64,000 nt of DNA. Origin: Crambe crambe (taxonomy: Eukaryota > Porifera > Demospongiae > Poecilosclerida > Crambeidae). The position numbers and the translations under genes were made by a program. Location of the stretch: NCBI GenBank assembly GCA_963924555.1, contig OZ004581.1, positions 1,364,001 through 1,428,000 on the forward strand, written 5' to 3'. Positions 24,308-36,100 of the stretch are shown here, piece by piece. Position 1 is the first letter of the stretch. Every line of letters starts with the position of its first letter. Under the pieces are notes generated by a model. The model saw only the letters and a program-made list of their open reading frames with translations. It did no database searches and was not told where the DNA came from.

Positions 24308-24920
24308 TAGTCTCGCGGGCCCGACCCTTTACCAACCGCGAGGGAAGGAAAGAGTCTGGTCAAATCCAATACATGATCTTGTTTCAATTGCCCAAAGATT
24401 TGGTGGGGGGCATGCGCAAAACGTCACGATACGTCACGGCTCTCAAACAGATTTTTTCGCGCGTGCACTTACAGAGTAGTCCTAGAGTTTAGTCATGTCA
24501 TAGATATATCTATGGTCACGTTAATGAGCTGCTTGCTTGTATGCAGAGATCTCATTGGTGATCATAGGAAAAAGAAAAGGCTGCATGGTCCAAGGTGTGC
24601 ATCAGCCAAAGAACTGCTCCAGGTACTTGCAGAAGTTGCACTGGAAAAATTTCCGACACTTTCTGACCAGAAAGCTGTTTCCAAGCCTCCTCCCACTCTC
24701 TTGAATAGCCGCCTCCAGTCTGTAATCATATTCCTGCTCAGCCATGTAGCGCTAAGAAATCCAGAGCGCAGATTTTTCCTAAATTCGTGATGTATAATAA
24801 CGTCATAGTCGCGCCCCTCCTTCCGAAGATTGCTGACTGTGCACAACAAGATCGTGTATTGGATTTGACCAGACTCTTTCCTTCCCTCGCGGTTGGTAAA
24901 GGGTCGGGCCCGCGAGACTA
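24308..24920. mobile_element. hAT-like MITE nested in the pogo element
   Basis: Inverted repeats of about 74 bp start TAGTCTCGCGGGCCCGACCC. The flanks are an exact 8-bp duplication CTTATTCA at 24300-24307 and 24921-24928. The interior is non-coding. Diverged relatives with the same TAGTCT start occur at 37672-37935 and 40174-40731. Confidence 0.9.
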
Positions 24921-25180
24921 CTTATTCAAGCTAGACATGTAGTGGTCCAAAATTATTTTTTTTACTGAGGTAAGGCTTGATTTAGGACCTAGTATACTGG
25001 TGGCGAGTTTACACAGTAAAACATACACTTCCAGTATCCTATGCAATTTTTGGAGCTAAACAGATGGGTATATGCAGGTAAACATGGGGCATACACAGCA
25101 CAATCAGGGTAAACACAGGCAATTCGCAAACAGGCTTGACAGTATCAGAGCAAATAATATATAGATTGAAATATACTCGG

Positions 25181-28100
25181 CTAGCTACAAACAGAACAAA
25201 TAAAGTTGCATTCTTGAGCCTTAGCTCTTGTAAGTTTTGTACACATGCAGTGCCACCATCTACTGCATAATCCACATTGCACCCATGTTCTTGCTCTAGG
25301 GTGGGCACACTTTCTTTCAGAGCACTTGCTGCTGACTGTAATCTCGATATCACTTCCTACAGAAAAAGGACCACTACCAATTAACTTGACTTCCACAAGT
25401 TTTAGTAGGGGGCACTATTTAGAAGTGCATAACATAGATTGAGAGGTGCAGCTCCCCTCTTACCATGACTATAGAGGGGGAGGGGGGGCACTAAAGGTTT
25501 AAAAGTCATTTTTCACACTCACACAAGTGTGTAACTGCTTACCAATTGCTGCTTCTTCTTCATCCTCTCCCTCTGTGACTAATAGATTAGTCTCTCTGAT
25601 TTGGGTACCATGACCTCCATGGGGTTTGGCAGGGGGCACTATTTAGAGTTGTACCGAGAATTACAAGTGTAGATCAGATTTTTCCTTACCTTTGAGAGAT
25701 GCAGCTCCCCTCATACACTTGCCATGGCCAGCCGAGGATTTGGGATTGGTCTCTTTGCTTTGTGCACCATGACCTACATGGGGGCACTACTATTTAGACT
25801 TTACACATACTTTTTACTTTACCTTTGACAGATGCAGCTCTCCTTGTCACACGCTTACCATGGCCAGAGGGTTGGGGAGGGGGTACTAAAGTGAAAAGTA
25901 AAAATAAACGTATCATTTACAAGTGTGTAACTGGTTACCGATTGCTGCTTCTTCTTTGTCTTCTCCCTCTGTGACTGATCCATCAATCTCTCTGTTTTGG
26001 GTACCACGACTTCCACGGGGTTTGGCAGGGGGTACTATTTAGAATCAGAGAATTACGTACAGACTGAAATTACAAGTATGTAGGTCAGACTCTTGCCTTT
26101 GTCACTGAGAGATCCAGCTCCCCTCATCATCACACGCTTACCACGACCAAGGGGTTGGGTAGTAGGGGGGGCTGGTGTGCTGCTTGTAAATGTAGACTCC
26201 AGAAATGTTTCTGGGAAAAATGAATCATACAGTATTATATTATATATTTGGAGTAAACAGGTTGCATACTTTCACGCTGATCGGTTCTGACTTCTGAATA
26301 GTGAAAAGATAATTATGAAATTTAAAAAATATTTTTGCACTTACTTAACCAGGCATTGTAACGAGTATCAGTATTGATATCGTACCCCTCTTCAAATCGA
26401 CTCTCAAATAGAGCTAATTCTAGTTCAGTGAACACATGCCCAGGAGCTATGTTAGTCAAATTATAGAGTGCAATGATTATAGTATAGCTTCAAGCCACTT
26501 ACAAGTCACTGCAGGTGCTACACTTTCCCTAGTTTTGCCAGCTATATTTTTCTTTTTTCTCTCCACTGCCTTTAGTTCACGTCCAAGCTTCCTCTGCTCC
26601 TTTAATTGTAATTGTTCCCTTTGGCTCAAGTTCTTTGTTGGTTGTCCTGTATAGTAACATCACTAGTTAGATATATAGCTCTAGCTACACAAAAAAAAGG
26701 GTGAGAAATGACAATTATGACACTATCCATGGTGTAGTCTAGACCTTATCAAAACAGGTTAGATAAAACCCTGCAGCTGTGTTAGTAGTCACATGAAACA
26801 TGAGTAAAGCTCTCTAATTGAACTTGCCTGTACTGGTATCTTCTATAATTTTCAGTTTCACCCACAAATTGTATCTTTCATCATGTAGCAAGTCATAACC
26901 ATTGTCATACCGCTGCTTGAACAAAATGAGCTCTTCCTCAGTAAAATCTGGACAATCTAATTTGCTTCGAACAATTGCATCTGCCTCCTTTTCTGTCTGA
27001 TCTTTTTTCTTTGCATCCTCTTCTTTCTTCTTCTTTTTCTTTGCATTTTCTTCCCTTTTCTTATCTTGTTCTTCCTTCTTCTTTCTCTTTTTCTCAGCTT
27101 CTTCTGTCTTCTTTTTTTCCTTTTCCTTTAATAGCCTTAAATTTTCTTCACTGGTCAAAACCCGACTGGATTTCTTTGGCTGATGCATTTTAGTTTTATA
27201 AATTGGAGAAGGGACCTGGAGATTCATGAAACTTTTTGATCTTTCAGCTAATACCACAATATTCTCAACACTAGCACTTCCTTCTTTCTCTTCAAACTCG
27301 GGCATCATAATCGAAGCTTCTAAACCATCATCCTCATTGGCTGAATACAAATCCAGGAAAGGACGTCTTTGTGCACATTTATGGCATGGACTATAAAATG
27401 GTATATAGGCAAGATTTGAAGACGTGGTCAGTGTTGGCTCTTGTGATTCTGATACTAATTCGAGAGCACTTGGATTGAACGGCACTATACCAGTCGTTTT
27501 GAAGCCAGCAGTAATATTTTTTACTGACATCGAGTTCATCCAAGCTTCATTAAAAAGTGTAGCAAAATTGTACCGTGTGACGACTTGTCCTGGGTGTGCC
27601 ATTATAAACTGGTGGCATGCTTTTCTCCAGGCTGCTTTTAAGGGACCAAAACATCCCTTGTCCAATGGCTGCGTAAGATTGGTTGTATTCGGAGGTAGTG
27701 TGAATAGCAAGACCTCTTGCTTTGCTGCTAAACTTATAGTTTCAGGGCAATAGTGCGACGAATGGCCATCAAATATAAGAAGTAAAGGTCGTGTACTTGG
27801 TGCATACTTCAAGAAATGCTTTATAAACCACTCGTTAAACAAGCCTTGGTCGATCCATCCTTTCATAGAAAGTCCATACACAGTACCTGGTACTTCTCCT
27901 ATTGTTAAATCATGGCCAAGGTTCTTCCTGTCCCAAATGATCATAGGGGGAATACAATAACCTGCAGCACTAACACAGGCAACAACAGTTATTTGAGTCT
28001 TGTCTCCAGAGGTAACTGTAACAGGATGTCTCTCATCGCAGCTGTAGATTCCTTTAATTGCTTTAGGACTTAGTGGAAAGCCTGATTCGTCCATATTAAA

Positions 28101-28655
28101 AATTAAATTTGGTTTATCCATCAAATTATTTTTTGTGAGTGTATCTTCAAGAACATCAAAATATTCACGAAGTGATCCTGGATCTGCAGCCATGGCCCTG
28201 GCCTTGGAGAGTGGAGCACCAACTCTCAAAGTTAGATTGGGGTGTCTCCTACAAAAATTGTCCCACCAACCATTCGACACTTGATGACCAAGCTTGTTAC
28301 TCACAATTTCCATTACATCTTGACGTGAGCGTGGGAAACCAACCTTTGCACATCCAACAAGAAACATCTCCAGTTCCCTCTCTTCTTCTTCTGTTAAGTA
28401 GGTCGGTGGACCGCTACGTAAGCCAGTTACACGACCAGAGGCATGATCCCAGAGTGTAGATCTTGGAATCCCGTATTCCTCAGCTGCACGACGAACACTT
28501 ATATCGCTGGATGCTACTGCATGAAGTGCTCTTTGAAGTTTTTCACAACTGTAAGTCTTATATTTAGTTGGTCTTTCGGTGGAGGTACATGTGTAAGAAT
28601 GTTTCGCACCAAAAGACTTGAAAATACGCTCTTTTAAGGGAAGATTAGGCCACAT
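25181..28655 (-). CDS. Pogo/Tigger-like transposase, probably spliced to a C-terminal PHD finger
   Basis: The main exon (26828-28655) has a psq-type HTH (about residues 38-72), a CENP-B/Tc5-type HTH (about 90-150) and a DDE_1 core. The acidic residues lie in NMDESGF (D189), IFDGHSSH (D296) and PLDKGCF (D332), a complete DD35D triad. A Lys/Glu-rich segment follows, then FTEEELILFKQRYDNGYD. Read through, the exon stops 12 bp on. Instead ACAG/GCAAGT fits a GC-AG intron joining in phase to 26503-26646 and then 26345-26446, which repeats the motif as FTELELALFESRFEEGYD. Smaller exons with GRGKR or GHGKR follow, ending in a PHD-like exon (about 25181-25360) with CGLCSRWWHCMC and FICSVC. The first exon has no visible frameshift. 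It could be an active transposase or, less likely, a domesticated one. Confidence 0.8.
25450..26190 (-). repeat. Intragenic repeat of paired mini-exons in the transposase 3' part
   Basis: A module of about 270-400 bp is repeated. One half encodes PAKPRGSRGTQNREI or the similar PAKPHGGHGTQIRE, with GEDKEEAAI or GEDEEEAAI before a donor. The other half encodes GRGKRVMMRG or GHGKRVTRRA. At least two copies of each half are present, in the same orientation and with splice-like borders. This looks like exon-level duplication in a linker between the catalytic core and the PHD finger. Confidence 0.55.
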
Positions 28656-29590
28656 TCTCTAAGAATACAAAAGTTGACATTATATAGGAAGTGTATGGTT
28701 GTAGTCTTTGGAGCCATATTAAATTAGTAGTAGTTTAGCTCCTCCCTGTATAAACATGATAGTTCTGATCATTCAACAGGTGCATATTGCACACCTCAGG
28801 ACATAATGCTCAAACATGAAATTATAATGAAATAGCTAGCTCATGGCTCCGATTCTTCAGTATTTTACTTATTTTTGTTGGTATGATTTAAATACTGAAA
28901 TCTAAGGCCTTAGAATGGCATAGCTATATTAATAGGGGAATAATTATGTGATCATTCCAAAAGGGAAGAATCTCAGTGCAGATAAGCTTAAGCTTAGACT
29001 GATTTTGCGAATTGGCTCTGCAACAGGCAACTAGATCTATAGCTCTATAGCTAGCTAGTTGTAAATGAAGCACATGCACTACCTACAAAACAAACCTGGT
29101 CACCAGCAGCACCAGCAGCACCAGCAGCACCAGCAGGCAGTTAAGCAGCTCTACAACACTCTTCAGTCCTTCTCCGTCGGATCGATCGACAATTGATTAT
29201 GCGCGCATGCGTAAGATCGGCCGTCCGTATATTCTTTGATCATGAGAATGCCAGCAGTTTATTGAAAAGGTCAGAAACTTTTTCTCTCTCTAACGTGATA
29301 GCTATGGCACAAACCTAATCATTTGTGGGATAATTTATGCCTTGAATTACTAGAAAGCAAGGTTTTTGTTAAGCGTTCGAACATTGAGGTAAGCATGCGA
29401 GAATCGATGTATTTCGGACTGTGAAACAATCAACTGTTGTAACGGTAATTTTGAAGCATAGCTACTCTTTTTGGGAATAATTTTTAGACACTCAAACTAC
29501 TATTTTTATGTAATTAAATTATATTTGGGGGAGCTTTATAAACTGGAATACGGCGTCCGATTATAGGTGGTGTCTGATAATTGGTGTCTC
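28656..29590. other. 5' leader region of the pogo element, no gene seen
   Basis: Upstream of the transposase start and inside the TIR. It contains a short (CAGCAC)n run at about 29098-29136 and a GCGCGCATGCG block near 29200 that could be part of a promoter. No coding exon recognised. Confidence 0.5.
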
Positions 29591-29629
29591 ACTCTAATAC
29601 AAAATGAAGTTGGATTTTCTCAGAAAATA

Positions 29630-29938
29630 GTAATAGTATCTATGCTTTAACCTTGTTGCTGCCAGTAATGCGAATGCTAGTCTACTCTTCTGCCCTCCGG
29701 AAAGGGATGCTATGGGTCTCAGTGCAAGATCTCCACTAATGCCAAAGGACCCTAACTGGTGTCTGTATTCTTCATCCTTTTTACCTGTATCAGACAGAGC
29801 ATTAAGTGCATTACACAATGCAGCATGCAGGAGAGGTTAACCTGGATGCTTTGACTGAATTAACTCAAATGCTGATACATCAAGCACAAGCTGATCAACA
29901 TGATGCTGAGTGAAGTAAGCAATCTTCAAATTTCTGTA
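29630..29938 (-). pseudogene. ABCF3-like gene fragment, two exons
   Basis: On the minus strand 29849-29938 encodes NLKIAYFTQHHVDQL and ELIQSKHPG. A ~57-bp intron-like gap with a GT start and CAG end follows. The next piece (to about 29650) encodes DEEYRHQLGSFGISGDL and the ABC signature SLSGGQKSRLAFALL. Order and sequence match the second ABC module of ABCF3, a soluble translation-associated ABC ATPase. The Walker B region that should follow is absent, and the pogo element begins about 40 bp downstream. Only a fragment is present, so it is a partial gene duplication. Confidence 0.75.
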
Positions 29939-30023
29939 ATAAAAAATATAAACAATCAAACCACAATCATAGTCATGGACTGAGAACAAAGAGAATGTGC
30001 CACATACCTGTGCATAAGCGCCT

Positions 30024-30323
30024 GTGCAAGAGATGGTAGTTCAGTCGCGATCCAGAAGGAGAAATCAGCCAGCCCAGCCCATGCCCAGAGAACGAGTAAG
30101 TAGCGAGGTCCCCCAAAGAGAAAGCTGCCGTTTAATTCCAGCTACCAGCAAGCTCGTATTTGTTTCTTTGCAAAAAGCACGCCAGAGAAGGGTGCACAGA
30201 GATTCAGAAGAGCTGGTAACTGGGCGATCGAGAAGTGCTAGTTTATTCACCGAAATTGCAGCAGCAGCTGAAAGATTGGAGCGGAAAGAAGAAAATCCAG
30301 ATACTCCCTTTCTCATCATTTGA
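30024..30323 (+). pseudogene. 3' piece of the intron-14 ORF, copy B
   Basis: Encodes QEMVVQSRSRRR, PQRESCRLIPATSKLVFVS and ELVTGRSRSA, and ends PDTPFLII like the parent at 38651-39229. It is the continuation of the piece at 20001-20052 across the 10-kb insertion. The frame is open here, but without its start it is a remnant. Confidence 0.6.
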
Positions 30324-31077
30324 TGCAACTATTAATTTATTCAACTTTAATGTCCACCCACATGTATTATGATGATTTAGAATATTTGATATAAATTGTT
30401 ATAAAAAAATAATAACAATAAACAAACCACAATGTAAGGACATCGATATGGATATGTAAACACTCTGTCCACCATAGGCGAGTTAATCCTCTGATATATA
30501 GTGCATTACTATGATTACCAAAGTCTATGTGAGTTATCTAATGTGTGACCTTGAAAATACAAGATAGTACAGTGCAATACAGATGTGTCATGTATACATA
30601 GACTATTTTCTATCCAGGTATATCTTTTCAAGAAGAAACATGTAAGAAAAAAACATGAATCCAAGCATGAACTTTTTGGGCATGAAATCTTTTTAAGATC
30701 TTGATTTGGATCTTGACATGAACTTTTGATAGGGTAATGCTATATATTTTTGTTCATAGTAAAATTTTGGAGTTTAAAGATGTGACTAACTGATTTAATT
30801 GTGGAAGAATGGAAAATTTTTGGAAGTTCAACGAAAGAGTACTCGAAAAACACTAACTCCACAGAAGTTGAGTAAATAAAATTAATATCAACACCGTATA
30901 ATAGTTAGTCTACTTGGGTGAGGTTTAATTTTCCCAGTCATTGGAACTCCAAATTTGGAATTAGCCCCATTTTTAATAGTGGGAAGTGCCCCCAGGATCA
31001 TCTGCACACTCAATCATCAAAAAAGATTGATCTTCAGAGATATCAAAATATTTGCATAGATGCAACAGACGACCTAC

Positions 31078-31206
31078 CTGAATCTTCAATTTTGCCTCAC
31101 AAATTTCTTCCAGAGGACATTTCCTAAAGAGTTTGGGGTCTTGAAACTGCTTGCAAAGAGCTTGGAACTCACTGTCAGTCAGGTCAGGCTTGCCAATTGA
31201 ACTAAG
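31078..31206 (-). pseudogene. EF-hand gene copy B, exon 14 relic
   Basis: Matches exon 39669-39798, but the CTGCAG acceptor is reduced to CTG and an indel in the codons for RLKGH shifts the frame. The GTAGG donor remains. Confidence 0.8.
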
Positions 31207-31728
31207 ACCCAGTGCATATACAGCATAAACACACAGAGCAAATCAAAAACACATTTGGTAGTGAAACGAGGCAACTGGCGTCTCAAATTCATTTGACCCA
31301 ACCAAAGAAGAAGCAAACGTTTACTACTCAAATGTTATTGTGTAGATTATGGGGCTGGTAATAGAGATATCATGCAGACCAATAAGTGATCAGCTGACTG
31401 CAGACTGGTAGCACTTGATGGTCATTTGATTACTTAGTTTGCTGGACCAAAGGAATGCAGCTAAACCACAAGTGTGGTTTGACCTTTTTAGTCAGCACTA
31501 CTGTAAAGATGGCTGCTATCAAGGACACTATAACGAAATGGCCACATCAGGAGTGGATCAAACCCACCTTTCATCAGCACAAAAACAAACAAACAAATGA
31601 TGATGATGACAACAACAACAACAACAACAACATAATGCAAATTCAGTATCCCATTCCATCACCACAATTTTAGGTACACTTTGTACAAGCTTTTTTTCTC
31701 TAGAGTGGCTGGTGAAGTAATAGTTGTA

Positions 31729-32087
31729 CAGAGGTTTGCACGGTTCTTGCACCTTTATTGATGGAAAGCGCCACGCGCATGCATGTAAATTCCATGGTAA
31801 TTGGTGAAGCAATAGTCGTACAGAGGTTTGCACGGTTCTTGCTGGAAAGCGCCACGCGCATGCATATAAATTCCATGGTAATATAATAGAATGACGACTT
31901 CTTGTGATAGCTAGTGTAGCTGGACAAGGTTCACTAGTATAGTGAAGAGCTTCTGTCTGCCACACAATTCGCCAACGAAGGTCCTCACTGTAAGCACCGC
32001 AACGAGAAGGCTCACAAGAAGTCATTGCTATGGAATTATAATGAGCATGCGCGTGGCGCTTCCCATATCAATACATGCAAACCTCTG
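31729..32087. mobile_element. Tc1/mariner-type MITE carrying a transposase fragment
   Basis: Bounded by TA on both sides (31727-31728 and 32088-32089) with ends CAGAGGTTTGCA and the inverse. The left end is duplicated: a second TACAGAGGTTTGCACGG begins near 31815. Between 31940 and 32025 the minus strand encodes GAYSEDLRWRIVWQTEAL, resembling the N-terminal helix-turn-helix of the Tc1-like transposase at 50.2-51.3 kb (GYSKDLRWQIIW). This is an internally deleted derivative of an autonomous element. Related end sequences lie near 6620 and 17560. Confidence 0.75.
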
Positions 32088-32404
32088 TAACTACTACAGT
32101 GTCAAAGACACATGTCAGGACTGGATCAAATCATGTACAAGGAACAAAGAAAGGTGGATTTTATATCATAATTTAAGGTACACTTTATATATTATTTTTA
32201 GAGCTGGAAAAAGAGCTTTTTTTTCCTCTGGGAAAAAGGGCAGGACACATCATTGTGTATGAGACTGGTGATCACAATAGCTAGTCATACAAACCACTGA
32301 TGTTGAAAATTTATAAGACTGGTGATAATAGTTGTAGTATGTACACTATTACTGTAAGCACCTAAACAAAGTGCGTAATTATTATCCTGTCATAGTATCT
32401 GAAA

Positions 32405-32450
32405 TGATCCTACGGGTCTTGACCTCATTCTTCAGACACTGAACCCTTTC
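32405..32450 (-). pseudogene. EF-hand gene copy B, exon 10 fragment
   Basis: About 45 bp match the donor half of exon 52909-53031 (LKNEVKTRRI). The rest is replaced by the minisatellite that begins here. It is the highest-coordinate recognisable piece of copy B. Confidence 0.6.
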
Positions 32451-33015
32451 TAGGGACACCCTCTACATCCAGGACACTTGTTCTAGTCCCATACTAACAC
32501 AGTGGAACCTCTCACTGTGGACTCTCTGTATTAAGGACACCCTCTATATCCAGGACACTGGTTCTAGTCCCAGTGGAACCTCTCACTGTGGACTCTCTGT
32601 ATCAAGGGACACCCTCTATATCCAGGACACTTGTTCTAGTCCCATACTAACACAGTGGAACCTCTCACTGTGGACTCTCTGTATTAAGGACACTCTCTAT
32701 ATCCAGGACACTTGTTCTAGTCCCATACTAACACAGTGGAATCTCTCACTGTGGACTCTCTGTATTAAGGGACACCCTCTATATCCAGGACACTTGTTCT
32801 AGTCCCATACTAACACAGTCTCACTGTGGACTCTCTGTATTAAGGACACCTTCTATATCCAGGACACTTGTTCTAGTCCCGTACTAACACAGTGGAACCT
32901 CTTACTGTGGACTCTCTGTATTAAGGACACCCGGACACTGGTTCTAGTTTCATACTAACACAGTGGAACCTCTCACTGTGGACTCTCTGTATCAAGGGAC
33001 ACCCTCTATATCCAG
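32445..33015. repeat. Minisatellite, unit about 85-90 bp
   Basis: Repeated units containing GGACACCCTCTATATCCAGG, ACACTTGTTCTAGTCCCATA, CTAACACAGTGGAACCTCTC and ACTGTGGACTCTCTGTATTA. About six units, some truncated. It begins inside an exon 10 relic and ends about 160 bp from the stop codon of the intact EF-hand gene. Confidence 0.9.
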
Positions 33016-33175
33016 CAAACATACCTTGATGATAGCTGCTAAGCAGTGTATTGAAATTACAGGAGAGAAAATAATTATCATAAATAACTACATTATGAGC
33101 AAAATCTGTACTGTTGACTCTAACAACATCCAGTTATAATGTCAGTATACATAATGGTTCTTTAGTCACTATAGT

Positions 33176-36100
33176 TCAGTTTATTAGAGGGGTAGGATCA
33201 GTCCACTTTTTAAGGGCATACTCGTCACAGAGATGGCAAAATCCAATGTAGTTTATGTCATTTCGACCGCCAACTTTCAATTCAAACTTGCGGAAGATGA
33301 CCTCAAACTCGTGAGCAGTGACCTGTGCACTCAGTTCCAACTCGCTCAAAACTCGATGGAACTACACACAAAAAGAAATTTTTGATAACGGACATTCCAA
33401 ACAAGATATAATTAATTCTACAGGGTGTGAGGGAGATTGGCCGGCCATTTGATGTGTATAGGGGGGATATAGGTGATAAGGGGTTATCCCTACATTGTCA
33501 CACCTCTAGTGGGAATGTGTTCTTGATTTGAAAGTTTACACAAATTGATGATGTGTTGTTCACAATATTATGCAGCTGACAGTAGTTATGGACTCTGCAT
33601 AATCTCCCTTGACTCACCTGATTTCTAGTGATACTGCCCACATTAACAGTATCATAATCCTCAAAGAGTGGAAATAACTGAATCCGACGCATACGAACCT
33701 GGAAAATAATAATTATCATATTACAGCAATAACCTAACTTGGAGTCACTTGATGGTTCAACAATCACTCTTTATAGAGTATAGAGCAGGCAGTCTGGAGT
33801 GACTTATAAAATGGCAACTCGTAACCCTCCTCCAGTGACTATAATTAATTCAATTACCTTTTCAGCAATCTTATGCAAGGCTCTTTCTGCCATCTGTTCC
33901 TCTACTGGAGTGAGGGACTGATAAGTGCCTGTCTCTTCGGCTGGTGCATACAACTTGACCTCAACTGTGGGAGTCTTCTCCAATCCCTTGGTGGTGAACA
34001 CGCTCTCTATCTCATCACAGAAGGAGACATAGTCCACATAGCCTGGGTCCTTAAAATACCTGTAGCTAAAGATAGAGGAATATTTTGTGAACTGGTGGCC
34101 TTATATCACTTCTGCCATGCACATTGGTTGGTCTATTAATTGTACTATGAGTTCATTTGGAAGTGTACATATTTCAAGGGGCACGTTAAGGTGGACCTAT
34201 ACTACCCACCAGCATGACCTTGAAAATAGGCTCAAAGAAAGCTTATTTCATAAGCTTTCCATTTATACTACTATAGGACCCAACCATACAGTTCAAAAGA
34301 TTTTTTTTGTCTCATCATTTGTGGTGGAGGACCTTCCACAGTGGTGAGCTATGAATATTCTTGTGGACCACTATGTGGTGAGCTTCGAAACTTTTGTGCA
34401 CCACATGAAACTACCATGTCTGAGAGAGATTGCTTCTAATGGATGTACTGCTGCTACAGAGTTAGCTAGCTCTATATGCACTAGCGTACAATATTGTGGG
34501 CGTACCCAACAGGCTCTAATTAGAATATGGCTAGCAGAATAACATTGATCATCTATAGTCTGGCATGGTAATCTCACCTGTAATGTAGGACACATATTTC
34601 TTCCTTATTGAGCTCCATACCACAGAGATCAAGGGCACGAGAGAAAGCAATAAGAGAGATACGCCCACATCGTAGTTTATCATAATCCTTCATATATTCA
34701 TGAATGTTGACTCGCTCCTTACACACCTGCACGCATGCATAGTGGAAAAATATGATTGCAGTGTGAAATTCAGAACCAAACCATATAATTATAGCTTCCT
34801 TTTAACCAGCTCCAAAGCCATTGAAAGGAGGTTATGTAAATATTGCTTGATTGGTTGTGTCTAGGTAGTGGTTACTAAAAAAATGTGAAAGATGGGGGGG
34901 GGGGGGGGGGGGGGGGGGGGCCAGGACCTATCAGCTGAGAGGATGTTTATTCTGAGCTGGGATGATCATTATGACAACGATAACAGCTGATCCTACTTGA
35001 AAACACAAGGATATTGATTACTCTATGCTGCCGGTGTGACACGGAATTAATCCTACTTTCCACAGTCACTCTTTTAGACTACTGTGCACAGCACAGCATA
35101 GCACAGCACACTTCTGTTTTAAGTGTGAAAGTAACAAATTAGTATTAAGTCTATGGAGCCCCTGATTGTGTGCACATCCCCTTAGACCAGTGAGGATTAT
35201 AACTCTTTTGAAATGATCCATGAGAAGAGTTGATCGGCCATATCTTTAAATAGATACATTCCTAAGTGTAATGGATGTATTATGCCTAAGTATATCATGC
35301 CTATGGCCTTTAAATAGAAACATTCCTAAGTGTAATGGGATGTATTATGCATATGATGTCAAATCTTGATCAGACATTTGACCTTTTGACCTGGTAAATG
35401 GCCTATGGCAGACTGTCACTGTTAGACCCAGACAATTTATGATGTTAATATTATCTGATTGCAAACAAAACCCATGGAAATACAAGATTCCAATTAGTAT
35501 TAAGTCAGAGTGCTACTTCCCTGTCTGATAGTGAGATTCTGTGCACACCCCCTTTAGACCCACATGCAGTGGACTGTGTATATATACTGTACCTTGCTTT
35601 TAATCTTGTCTAGGACTTCTTCAATAGTGACAGAATATGATGGAACGAAGTCATCAACCTAAAATATGAGGCGTAGGAAAACTTGATACATAAAATCACA
35701 TAAAAAGATAATACCGTATCCTCGGGAGCATAAGTACCGGTATTTCTAATCAAACATACTGGCATATGTGGGGTACTTAAAATTGAATGGGTTGCCTGGC
35801 AACAAGGTACTACTATTCACATGGGTACTAGTATTTGATGGGTACTTATGCTCCGAGAATACAGTAATCAACAACCACTACTCAACCATAGTATGCTCTG
35901 AAGCTTTGTTGCTATACTACAGCACTAGACAATAAGTATATACTCCTCACCAAAATAACCCAACCTACTAGTATCACTGCTTTGTTGCTATACTACAGCA
36001 TTGGGGGGATATTTACTTTTGATCTGATTTGGGTGAATGTTAATAACCCTCAATGTTATTAATATTAACTCACTTTCTCTCTCTTTTCCATAATTTGTGT

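Larger units (their letters stand above)
23745..29594. mobile_element. Pogo/Tigger-like DNA transposon, 5.85 kb
   Basis: The termini are long inverted repeats of about 50 bp. The left begins GAGTGACACACCAATTATCA and the right, inverted, GAGTGAGACACCAATTATCA. Both continue through a block with CACCTATAATCGGACGCCG. Each end is flanked by TA (23743-23744 and 29595-29596), the target duplication expected for pogo/Tc1/mariner elements. Inside are a minus-strand transposase gene and a nested 613-bp MITE. TIR identity is high, with only about two mismatches in 50, so the insertion is fairly young compared with its pseudogenic surroundings. Confidence 0.9.

Noticed and set aside
26975..27193. Plus-strand Ser/Leu-rich ORF
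   Set aside because: Antisense shadow of the Lys/Glu-rich segment of the pogo transposase.
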